Shown here: in pieces, positions 1-5,779 of the stretch
How positions within the stretch are numbered: the first letter of the stretch is position 1
Layout: each line of letters begins with the position of its first letter
Source of the DNA: Deltaproteobacteria bacterium
Lineage (GTDB): Bacteria > Desulfobacterota > Desulfobacteria > Desulfobacterales > JAUVGT01
Direction: 5' to 3'
DNA length: 5,918 nt
Assembly (NCBI GenBank): GCA_030593645.1
Contig: JAUVGT010000311.1
Location: 1-5,918 of the forward strand
The notes under the pieces: generated by a model
The model's input: only the letters and a program-made list of their open reading frames with translations
What the model was told of the DNA's origin: nothing
Database searches by the model: none
Translations under genes and position numbers: made by a program

Positions 1-178
1 ATCCGTCCTCGGACATCACGGCAGCTCTCTCGAGGGCGTTCTCCAATTCGCGGACGTTGCCGGGCCATGGATAGGTCTCGAGCTGCCCCAGGCTGGCCGC
101 GTCCAGCTCGAGGTGTTGCAGCTTGTGTTTCTCGAGTAGTCGCTGGGTAAAGAAGCGGGCCAGCGGCAGGATGTCTTT
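1..178. other. GC-rich segment with an abrupt composition change
   Basis: The first 180 bases contain 110 G or C (about 61%) by hand count, while the next 120 contain 43 (about 36%). The change falls at a run of seven T at 176-182, inside the conserved RERKKD segment of the regulator. Four CTCGAG hexamers (29, 77, 107, 131), each encoding Leu-Glu in frame, lie in this stretch and reflect a preference for GC-ending codons. The reading frame and the protein family continue through the boundary. It could be recombination, a chimeric assembly near a contig end, or local variation. Confidence 0.5.
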
Positions 179-1168
179 TTTTCTTTCTCTTAGCGGGGGA
201 ACAGTGATATGATACATATTCAGTCTGTAAAAAAGATCGGCCCGGAAATTATTATTTTCAATTTCTTTATTAATATCACGGTTTGTTGCGGCGATGATAC
301 GGACATCAACATTCCTGACCTGTGTGCTCCCCAGACGATAAAGTTCTCTTTCTTCTATTACACGCAAAAGTTTTCCCTGAAGCGCGGTGTCCAACTCAGT
401 AATTTCATCTAAAAACAGGGTGCCCCCGCTGGCGGCTTCAAAAAAGCCCTGCTTGTCACTGGCGGCGTCAGTATATGCTCCTTTTGTATGACCAAAAAAT
501 TCGTCTTCAAAAATGGTCTTGCTTATGGCCGCCATATTTACAGCTACAAAATGCTTATCCGCCCTGTTGCTCAGGTTGTGTGTGATTTTTGCCAGCATCT
601 CTTTGCCGGTACCTGATTCACCGCTGATGACAACACTGTATTCAGTAGGGGCGACAGCTTCAACCTGGCGGAATACAAGTGCCATTTCTTCATCCTCGGC
701 TATCATGCTCTTAAACGCATCAGGATTGTTTAAATCTGAAAATGACTGTTTCCTGGATAAAAGAATAAGTTTATGTTTAAGGTTGTATCTTTCCAGTGCC
801 CGGTTGACCACGATGATCAGTTTTTCGCTATCCAGGGGTTTTACAAGGTAATCATAAGCGCCGAGGCTCATTGCCTGAACCGCTGAATGTGCTTCATTCA
901 CAGCAGTAATAATCACACATTCAATATCCGGGAACGTTTCATGCATCTGTCTGAGAAGTTCCAGACCGCCGATATGGGGCATAACAAGGTCAAGCAGGAC
1001 CAGTTTAAAATCATGATTGCTTAACAATTCCATCACGCGCCTGCTGTCTGATACCAGGCAGGGTTCCGGCATACCCGCGCTGAGCAATGTTGCCTTAGTA
1101 CTTAAAAGAAGACCATTGTCATCATCAACCACAAGAATTGGCGTCTTGTTGTTCGTTGTGGATTCCAT
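1..1168 (-). CDS. NtrC-family sigma-54-dependent response regulator, C-terminus beyond the window
   Basis: Phosphorylation-controlled activator of sigma-54 RNA polymerase, acting on DNA in the cytoplasm. It runs off the left edge: 389 residues are visible and the family is usually about 450-470, so the Fis-type DNA-binding helix-turn-helix is not seen. An N-terminal receiver domain (about 9-125) has acidic D15/D16, phospho-acceptor D60 in LLDLVMP, T88 and K110. The AAA+ domain (about 155-385) has Walker A GESGTGKE (183-190), a GAFTGA-loop variant GAYTDA (230-235), Walker B GGTLFLDE (248-255), sensor I ATNRD (294-298), arginine-finger segment FRADLFYRLN (308-317) and sensor II WPGNVREL (368-375). 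The start is the ATG at 1168, with GGAG five bases upstream; an in-frame ATG at 1183 has no ribosome-binding site. It lies downstream of the hybrid kinase, its likely partner, separated by a repeat insertion. The GAYTDA loop and a sharp GC rise after about residue 331 are unusual. The family is certain; the target genes are unknown. Confidence 0.96.
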   Translation of the reverse strand, partial: MESTTNNKTPILVVDDDNGLLLSTKATLLSAGMPEPCLVSDSRRVMELLSNHDFKLVLLDLVMPHIGGLELLRQMHETFPDIECVIITAVNEAHSAVQAMSLGAYDYLVKPLDSEKLIIVVNRALERYNLKHKLILLSRKQSFSDLNNPDAFKSMIAEDEEMALVFRQVEAVAPTEYSVVISGESGTGKEMLAKITHNLSNRADKHFVAVNMAAISKTIFEDEFFGHTKGAYTDAASDKQGFFEAASGGTLFLDEITELDTALQGKLLRVIEERELYRLGSTQVRNVDVRIIAATNRDINKEIENNNFRADLFYRLNMYHITVPPLRERKKDILPLARFFTQRLLEKHKLQHLELDAASLGQLETYPWPGNVRELENALERAAVMSEDG

Positions 1169-1173
1169 CCTTA

Positions 1174-1177
1174 CTCC
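1174..1177 (-). promoter_or_regulatory. Ribosome-binding site deciding the regulator start
   Basis: On the minus strand GGAG stands five bases before the ATG at 1168. It favours that start over the in-frame ATG at 1183, which directly follows an in-frame TAG and has no purine-rich site before it. Confidence 0.7.
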
Positions 1178-1192
1178 GAGCATCTAAAATGT

Positions 1193-1198
1193 AAACTT
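1193..1198. repeat. Left target-site duplication AAACTT
   Basis: AAACTT directly abuts the GACGG end of repeat A and is matched exactly at 1397-1402 on the other side. Confidence 0.65.
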
Positions 1199-1211
1199 GA
1201 CGGTTTCGTAA

Positions 1212-1226
1212 TCCGCCGTAGGCGGA
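1212..1226. repeat. 15-bp palindrome inside repeat A
   Basis: TCCGCC-GTA-GGCGGA is a perfect 6-bp inverted repeat around three bases. It stands where copy B has only AAAGT, so it interrupts the left terminal repeat of copy A. Confidence 0.7.
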
Positions 1227-1266
1227 CCAACTTCTGCGTTGTGCTGCATTTTGCAATGATTCAACG

Positions 1267-1307
1267 CCCCGGTTAAATAAAAAGACAGATTTAACAGGGC
1301 GGGTCCG
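1267..1307. repeat. 41-bp central insert with stem-loop in repeat A
   Basis: Copy B has TACT between CAACG and ATAAGTACG; copy A has 41 bp there. The insert contains GTTAAAT (1272-1278) and ATTTAAC (1289-1295) around a ten-base loop. The stem continues past a G-A mismatch with CCC (1268-1270) pairing GGG (1297-1299). It looks like a nested small element or a diverged centre. Confidence 0.6.
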
Positions 1308-1396
1308 ATAAGTACGCTTCATCATTACAAAAATTGCACGTCTTGAATTTGAACTTTTTACGAAACCGTCACATTCGGACTTTTTACGAGACCATC

Positions 1397-1402
1397 AAAC
1401 TT
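1397..1402. repeat. Right target-site duplication AAACTT
   Basis: An exact copy of 1193-1198 directly abuts the ACCATC end of repeat A. Together they suggest insertion with a 6-bp duplication of the target. Confidence 0.65.
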
Positions 1403-1428
1403 ATTTTTTTCAGTTTCTCCATTATATC

Positions 1429-2967
1429 CTATTCTTCCAGTATATTGTCAACAAACCCAAGAAAATTGTCTATTTCTATTGGTTTGTACAAAACATTTGT
1501 AAAACCGAGCCGGTTCACTTCAGTTAATATTGTGTGGTCGGGGAAACCAGTGGTAATGACGACTTTGATATCTGAAAGCCCCGGATCATTTTTGATTGCC
1601 CGGCAGACTTCCAGTCCGTTCATGTCCGGCATAAATATATCAAGCACCAGGAGATCGGGTTTAGTCGCTCCGAGTTTAATGCATGCTTCGATACCATTTG
1701 AAGCCTCGTTTACAAGATATGGGCGTTGGGAAGTGAGTGCGAAGCTCAACAGTTCCCGGATCTCGTCATCATCATCAACCACAAGAATTCTTGCCGCTTT
1801 TTCCTGCAAAATTGTTGGAAACAATAATGTAAATGTTGTGCCATTATCCGTGTTGGTTTTAAATAAAATTTCTCCATCGTGCGCCTTGATCAGGCTGTAA
1901 GTGACGGAAAGACCGAGTCCTGTCCCGCCTTCGGCCTGCTTATCTGTCACAAAAGGTTCGAAAAGCCTGTCTGCCAAAGCTGGATTAATGCCTTTACCAT
2001 TATCTGAAATAGATATAACCACCCGTTTGTCCCGCTTTTCTATTCCTGTGGAAATTTTTAGAAACCCCTTGTCATGATCAATGGCTTGTATCGCGTTTAT
2101 GATAATATTCAGGATTATCTGTTCGATGTTCTGAAGGCTGCCTTCTATGAGCGGCAGATCGGGTGCCAAATCCAGAGATACTTTAATGCCGGCATTTTTC
2201 AATGTGGTCCGGATTAATCTCATTCCGTTTTTTACCGCCTCATTAACTTTAACCGGCCTTTTTTCAGAAACACTGGATTGTCGTGAAAAATTTTTCAGGT
2301 CGGTTACTATTTTCGCTATACGGTGGGCGGCCATATCAACATCTGAGAGGAGCTGATCCAGGTTCTGTTCCAGAAAATCATAGGTTAATCCACCGAATTT
2401 ATAATCCGGTTTATCAGAGAAATGCTGATGGAGGATGGGAAGAAAATCATGCCAGACTTTTTTCAAGAGCGGGGTGTTATATATAATCAGGTTGATCGGG
2501 TTGTTTATTTCATGGGCCATACCGGCCACCAGGGTTCCTAAGGTTTCCATCTTTTGAGACTGGTGAAGCTGGTCAAGTTTTTTTTGAAGTTCCTTTTCGG
2601 CTTCCTTTTGCTGAGTAATATTTCGGATGGTCCCCAAAAGCCTGAGAGGCTTACCTTTGGAATCATTTTCCTGAATCGCATTGATCCGGCAATAGAAACA
2701 GAATTTGTCTTTGTCCTTTATCAGCGATTCAAATGAGACTAATTCTCCCTCATTATGAAGGAGTTCATGCAAAAATCTGTCACTTTCTTCAAGACGTGCG
2801 AATAGATCAAACAAGGAGGTGCCGATTAATTCATCCTGAGTATATTTTGAAACGTCTTCAATTGCAGAACTGATTTCCGTAATAGTCCCATCAGGAGATG
2901 TTTCAAAATATATATCCTGAATGATTTTTTTCAATGGATCATGTTTTTCGCCTGAATCTTTCAACAT
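1429..2967 (-). CDS. Soluble PAS-containing hybrid sensor histidine kinase
   Basis: A 512-residue kinase that autophosphorylates a histidine and probably passes phosphate to the NtrC-type regulator downstream. It has no signal peptide or membrane segment, so it should sense something in the cytoplasm. Domains in order: PAS/PAC (about 14-118, ending in RNITQQKEAE), a short coiled coil (119-140), HisKA with the H box AGMAHEINNP (H152), a HATPase domain with N-box Asn (N287/N291 region), DNGKG (322-326), FEPFVTDK (336-343) and GGTGLGLS (347-354), then a C-terminal receiver (about 392-510) with D398-D400, phospho-acceptor D443 in LVLDIFMPD, T472/T473 and K495. The ATG start has AGGA seven bases upstream. 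There is no Hpt domain, so the receiver probably modulates the kinase or exchanges phosphate with a partner elsewhere. The gene follows trhP by 32 bp. Eight A residues (coding strand; + strand 2578-2585) encode Gln-Lys-Lys in the coiled coil. The family is clear; the PAS ligand is unknown. Confidence 0.95.
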   Translation of the reverse strand: MLKDSGEKHDPLKKIIQDIYFETSPDGTITEISSAIEDVSKYTQDELIGTSLFDLFARLEESDRFLHELLHNEGELVSFESLIKDKDKFCFYCRINAIQENDSKGKPLRLLGTIRNITQQKEAEKELQKKLDQLHQSQKMETLGTLVAGMAHEINNPINLIIYNTPLLKKVWHDFLPILHQHFSDKPDYKFGGLTYDFLEQNLDQLLSDVDMAAHRIAKIVTDLKNFSRQSSVSEKRPVKVNEAVKNGMRLIRTTLKNAGIKVSLDLAPDLPLIEGSLQNIEQIILNIIINAIQAIDHDKGFLKISTGIEKRDKRVVISISDNGKGINPALADRLFEPFVTDKQAEGGTGLGLSVTYSLIKAHDGEILFKTNTDNGTTFTLLFPTILQEKAARILVVDDDDEIRELLSFALTSQRPYLVNEASNGIEACIKLGATKPDLLVLDIFMPDMNGLEVCRAIKNDPGLSDIKVVITTGFPDHTILTEVNRLGFTNVLYKPIEIDNFLGFVDNILEE

Positions 2968-2999
2968 GGGTAGTTCCTGGTCAACGTTTGCGCTTTACT

Positions 3000-4256
3000 T
3001 CAGATCTTTTCAATTCTCCTGATAAGATCATTTGTCATGCAATCATGTCCAAGTACAAGTGATACAATGCTTCCAGGTTGAGCAAAATCGAGTGGCCGTA
3101 AGTTCCCATCGATAATTTCAATGACTTTATCTTTTAGCACCGGCCTGTTCGGGCTTAGTATTTCCACTATATCATCTTTAAAGAGTTTATTTCTTATCTC
3201 AACCCGGGTATGGTGCGAATGGGTCGCCTTGATCACTTTGCCCGCGAACCTTCGGCCGATCTTGGGCTTTATATTATGGAAATTCGGAATAATCTGTTCA
3301 GGATCCATAAAATAAAAACCGGTGCAGTATCCACGATTTGTGATGCTGTTTAATTCCCCGATCCATTCTTCCTTTATTTTATATTCTAAAGGATTTGAGT
3401 AATAAGAGTCTATTGCTGAGCGGTATGTTTTTACAGTTGAAGCAAGGTAGTTTATTCCCTTCATCCGTCCTTCGATTTTTAGTGAATTGATTCCCGCTTC
3501 AATAAGTTCAGGAATGTGTTCGATCATGCAAAGATCATATGAATTGAATATATAAGTTCCTCTTTCATCTTCTTTGACGGGCATATATTTATCAGGGCGC
3601 ATTTCTTCCACAACCGAATATTTCCACCTGCACGGGTGAGAGCACATCCCCCGATTGCTGTCGCGATTTGCCATAAAGCTGCTGAGGAGGCATCGGCCTG
3701 AATAGGATATGCACATTGCACCGTGAATAAATGCTTCAATTTCGACTGAAGAAACAGCTGCGATTTCTCTTATTTCATCGATTGACAATTCTCTTGCGGT
3801 ATTGACTCTTTTAATACCGAGATCCTTCCAGAAACGAACACTGCTGCTGTTGGTCGTATTGGCCTGGGTGCTGAGGTGAAGAGAAACATTCGGAATGATT
3901 CTGTTTGCCATAAAGAAAACACCGGGATCAGCAATAATGACAGCGTCAACATTAATTCTTGCCAGGGTTTCCAGGTATTCCGCGATTTGGTTCTGTTCAT
4001 TGTTCCGCGAATACACGTTACATGCGGCATAAACTTTTACATTATAATGATGTGCTGTTCTTACAGCTTTTTCCATATCATCAATGGTGAAATTACCTGA
4101 AAAATTACGAAGGCTGAAATCTTTACCTGCAAGATAGACTGCATCCGCGCCATAATGAATGGCGATTTCAAGCTTTTCAAAATAACCGGCAGGAGCCAAA
4201 AGTTCTATTTTTCTGTTCTCTTCTTTCATAGCGAAATCATTGCAATGACCAGGCAT
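3000..4256 (-). CDS. trhP: U32-family tRNA hydroxylation protein TrhP (peptidase U32-like)
   Basis: Very likely the prephenate-dependent enzyme that makes 5-hydroxyuridine at the wobble base U34 of tRNAs, an oxygen-independent route known for E. coli TrhP (YegQ) and its Bacillus homologues. It was formerly annotated as a U32 protease or collagenase. The 418 residues match the usual 410-455. Visible landmarks are ELLAPAG (18-24), GADAVYLAG (36-44), HLSTQAN (127-133), the U32 signature EAFIHGAMCISYSGRCLLSS (174-193), NRGMCSHPCRWKY (201-213), ERGTYIFNS (231-239) and LKIEGRMK (259-266), followed by a C-terminal beta-barrel region (about 333-402). C182, C189, C205, C209 and C243 are candidate iron-sulfur ligands by analogy with the related UbiU/UbiV. 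The ATG at 4256 directly follows the rfbD stop (TAAATG) without a ribosome-binding site. Met10 (ATG at 4229) fits the usual family start better, but also lacks a clear site. RlhA is a less likely alternative because it is much longer. Confidence 0.9.
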   Translation of the reverse strand: MPGHCNDFAMKEENRKIELLAPAGYFEKLEIAIHYGADAVYLAGKDFSLRNFSGNFTIDDMEKAVRTAHHYNVKVYAACNVYSRNNEQNQIAEYLETLARINVDAVIIADPGVFFMANRIIPNVSLHLSTQANTTNSSSVRFWKDLGIKRVNTARELSIDEIREIAAVSSVEIEAFIHGAMCISYSGRCLLSSFMANRDSNRGMCSHPCRWKYSVVEEMRPDKYMPVKEDERGTYIFNSYDLCMIEHIPELIEAGINSLKIEGRMKGINYLASTVKTYRSAIDSYYSNPLEYKIKEEWIGELNSITNRGYCTGFYFMDPEQIIPNFHNIKPKIGRRFAGKVIKATHSHHTRVEIRNKLFKDDIVEILSPNRPVLKDKVIEIIDGNLRPLDFAQPGSIVSLVLGHDCMTNDLIRRIEKI

Positions 4257-5135
4257 TTAAGATAAAAGTTGATCTATTGTGGTCTTAAGACTGCTTTGCC
4301 ATGGCATTTGTTTGATATTAAATGTTTTTTGAATCAAACTGCAGTCAAGTACCAAATAAAGAGGTCTTTTTATAAGCGCTGGGTACTCCTCGGACGTCAC
4401 CGGTTCAATGCGCTTGAGTTTGTTTTTACCAAAGGGCCGGGATAATCTGGATATCTCTTTTGCGAAACCGTACCGTGTTGTTGTGCTTTTACCGCAATAA
4501 TGATAAATTCCCCATTTCATGAACTGATCTTTTTGAATACTGCCGCAAACTGAAAGAACAGCTCCGGCCAGGTCAGCAGCACTTGTGGGGGATCCATGCT
4601 GGTCCGACACTACCTGGATTGATTCCTTTTGGGAAGCAATTTTTAAAATAGTTTTTACAAAATTATGTCCATGAAAACCATACAGCCAGGATGTTCGTAA
4701 AATAATATGTTTATCTAAATATTCCTTAACTTTGCTTTCTCCTTCAGCTTTACTCTGACCATATACGCCCAGTGGTGTTATCGGGTCGGACTCAACATAG
4801 GGTGTTCTTTTTTTTCCATTAAAAACGTAATCGGTTGAGATATGAACAAGCGGAATATTATCCTCTTTACAGGCCTTTGCAATGTGAGCGGGACCATCCC
4901 TGTTCACGGAGAAGGCAGTTTTAATATCATTCTCTGCCCTGTCGACATCGGTATATGCTGCAGTATTGACGACGATTGAAGGTTTGAAATCAGAAATGAT
5001 ATCACGGACCTGTTTAAAATTCGTAATATCCAGTTGAGGTATATCAGTTCCTCGTAAACGAATCCCGGATATACTGGCTTTTTGAACCAATTCCCTTCCG
5101 AGTTGACCTTTTGAACCCAAAACTAGAATTTTCAA
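4257..5135 (-). CDS. rfbD: dTDP-4-dehydrorhamnose reductase
   Basis: Catalyses the last step of dTDP-L-rhamnose synthesis, the NAD(P)H-dependent reduction of dTDP-4-keto-L-rhamnose, in the cytoplasm. The 292 residues match the family. The nucleotide-binding loop GSKGQLGREL is at 7-16, NTAAYTDVDRAE at 57-68, and STDYVFNG at 100-107 supplies the catalytic Thr101. The short-chain-dehydrogenase pair is Y125 and K129 in VYGQSKAEGE, and RTSWLYG follows at 147-153. The C-terminal RPLYLVLDCS (257-266) corresponds to the usual RP-x4-LD segment. The start codon is TTG: it overlaps the rfbC stop (TTGA, 4 bp), GGGGA lies about seven bases upstream, and the protein begins exactly where the Rossmann strand MKILVLG should. 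The next Met is at residue 206, so no ATG start is possible. It is translated right after rfbC and just before trhP. Also called rmlD. Confidence 0.96.
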   Translation of the reverse strand: MKILVLGSKGQLGRELVQKASISGIRLRGTDIPQLDITNFKQVRDIISDFKPSIVVNTAAYTDVDRAENDIKTAFSVNRDGPAHIAKACKEDNIPLVHISTDYVFNGKKRTPYVESDPITPLGVYGQSKAEGESKVKEYLDKHIILRTSWLYGFHGHNFVKTILKIASQKESIQVVSDQHGSPTSAADLAGAVLSVCGSIQKDQFMKWGIYHYCGKSTTTRYGFAKEISRLSRPFGKNKLKRIEPVTSEEYPALIKRPLYLVLDCSLIQKTFNIKQMPWQSSLKTTIDQLLS

Positions 5136-5704
5136 TGAGGAGTCCCCGTGGCAGGCAATTGTTCGGGGCCAAGATCAGAGAAAAACGGCAGCCGGCGATC
5201 TTTTTCGGAAACGATTGGATGGGTTAAAGGCCATTTTATATCAATTGTTTTATCATTCCAGATAATTCCCCCCTCATCGTTCGGGTAATAAAGTGAAGAA
5301 CATTTGTAATAAAAATAAGCGGACTCACTCAGTACGCAGAAACCGTGAGCGAATCCTTCCGGTACATACAATTGGCGCTTATTTTGTCCGGAAAGAATCA
5401 GACCGGTCCATTTGCCAAAAGTTGGAGAACCCGATCTGATGTCAACAGCCACATCAAACACCTCACCGCTTATGATCTGTATCAGCTTTGCCTGAGGGTG
5501 CCTGATCTGGTAGTGGAGACCTCTTAATACATTTTGCCTTGAGAATGAAAGGTTGGACTGAATAAAAACAGGGTTTATCCCATTTGCCCTGTATTTTTCA
5601 CGGCTGTATGTTTCCATAAAAAAACCGCGGTTATCTTCAAATGAATCGGGTTCGATAATCAGAACTTCAGGAAGCGATGTGGGTATAATATTCATTTTGT
5701 TCAT
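5132..5704 (-). CDS. rfbC: dTDP-4-dehydrorhamnose 3,5-epimerase
   Basis: Epimerises C3 and C5 of dTDP-4-keto-6-deoxy-glucose to give the substrate for RfbD; a dimeric cupin enzyme of the cytoplasm. The 190 residues match the family (about 180-190). Landmarks are EDNRGFFMETY (23-33), RGLHYQ (61-66) with catalytic His64, Lys73 in QAKLIQI, GEVFDVAVDIR (80-90), PEGFAHGF (115-122), the Tyr-rich stretch AYFYYK (129-134) that should supply the catalytic Tyr, GGIIWND (145-151), DIKWPL (155-160) and SEKDRRLPF (166-174), whose Asp169 would complete the His-Asp dyad. The first ATG is at 5704, but Met4 (ATG at 5695) begins the sequence MNIIPTSLPEV and fits the usual family start; neither has a strong ribosome-binding site. 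It is the first gene of the block seen here, with repeat B about 75 bp upstream. rfbA and rfbB, needed for the earlier steps, are not in the window. Also called rmlC. Confidence 0.96.
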   Translation of the reverse strand: MNKMNIIPTSLPEVLIIEPDSFEDNRGFFMETYSREKYRANGINPVFIQSNLSFSRQNVLRGLHYQIRHPQAKLIQIISGEVFDVAVDIRSGSPTFGKWTGLILSGQNKRQLYVPEGFAHGFCVLSESAYFYYKCSSLYYPNDEGGIIWNDKTIDIKWPLTHPIVSEKDRRLPFFSDLGPEQLPATGTPH

Positions 5705-5727
5705 TGATTCGAAATGGTTTCAAAACC

Positions 5728-5749
5728 GGAAGTATTTAAAACGACTTCC
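5728..5749. promoter_or_regulatory. Inverted repeat in the rfbC leader
   Basis: GGAAGT (5728-5733) and ACTTCC (5744-5749) form a perfect 6-bp inverted repeat around ten AT-rich bases, 24 bp upstream of the first rfbC ATG. A second small dyad, GGTTT-CA-AAACC (5716-5727), adjoins it. They could be an operator or an mRNA leader hairpin. I see no convincing -35/-10 or -24/-12 promoter in the 75 bases between rfbC and repeat B. Confidence 0.3.
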
Positions 5750-5779
5750 AATAATAGTGAGCATTGTTTGCTGAATTAT

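Larger units (their letters stand above)
1199..1396. mobile_element. MITE-like palindromic repeat, copy A
   Basis: A 198-bp non-coding element starts with GACGGTTTCGTAA and ends with GGACTTTTTACGAGACCATC, whose reverse complement begins GATGGTCTCGTAA, so the two ends are inverted repeats. It is flanked on both sides by AAACTT (1193-1198 and 1397-1402), which looks like a target-site duplication. It shares most of its sequence with copy B: CCAACTTCTGCGTTGTGCTG near the left arm and CTTGAATTTGAACTTTTTACG in the right arm. An inner right end (ACTTTTTACGAAACCGTC, 1353-1370) precedes the outer one by 6 bp. It has no credible reading frame and encodes no transposase, so it would need one supplied in trans. 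It sits between the kinase and its regulator and would be transcribed as a long structured RNA that might dampen or uncouple expression of the regulator. Whether it moves is inference. Confidence 0.8.

Noticed and set aside
29..136. Four CTCGAG hexamers at spacings of 48, 30 and 24 bp
   Set aside because: All are in-frame Leu-Glu codon pairs in a GC-rich coding stretch; the spacing is set by the protein and not by a DNA repeat.
209..851. Plus-strand open frames (209-412 and 513-851) opposite the regulator
   Set aside because: Antisense shadows of the AAA+ and receiver regions; the minus-strand protein has every family motif in order.
1125..1325. Minus-strand open frame of 66 codons across repeat A and the regulator start
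   Set aside because: It is made largely of repeat sequence and overlaps the well-supported regulator start in another frame.
1199..1396. Repeat A as a CRISPR unit or classical rho-independent terminator
   Set aside because: There are no regularly spaced direct repeats, and the long imperfect inverted arms with a flanking duplication do not resemble a short GC-rich stem followed by a T run.
1334..1900. Plus-strand open frame of 188 codons
   Set aside because: It lies opposite the kinase receiver and ATPase domains, is rich in Ser/Ile in a way typical of an antisense shadow, starts inside repeat A, and has no recognisable domain.
2578..2585. Run of eight A (coding strand) in the kinase as a possible phase-variation switch
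   Set aside because: It encodes Gln-Lys-Lys in a coiled coil, is short for slippage-based switching, and the frame is intact.
3000..4256. Annotation of the U32 protein as a secreted collagenase or protease
   Set aside because: It has no signal peptide, and its sequence follows TrhP with the conserved cysteine pattern of U32 RNA-modification and hydroxylation proteins.
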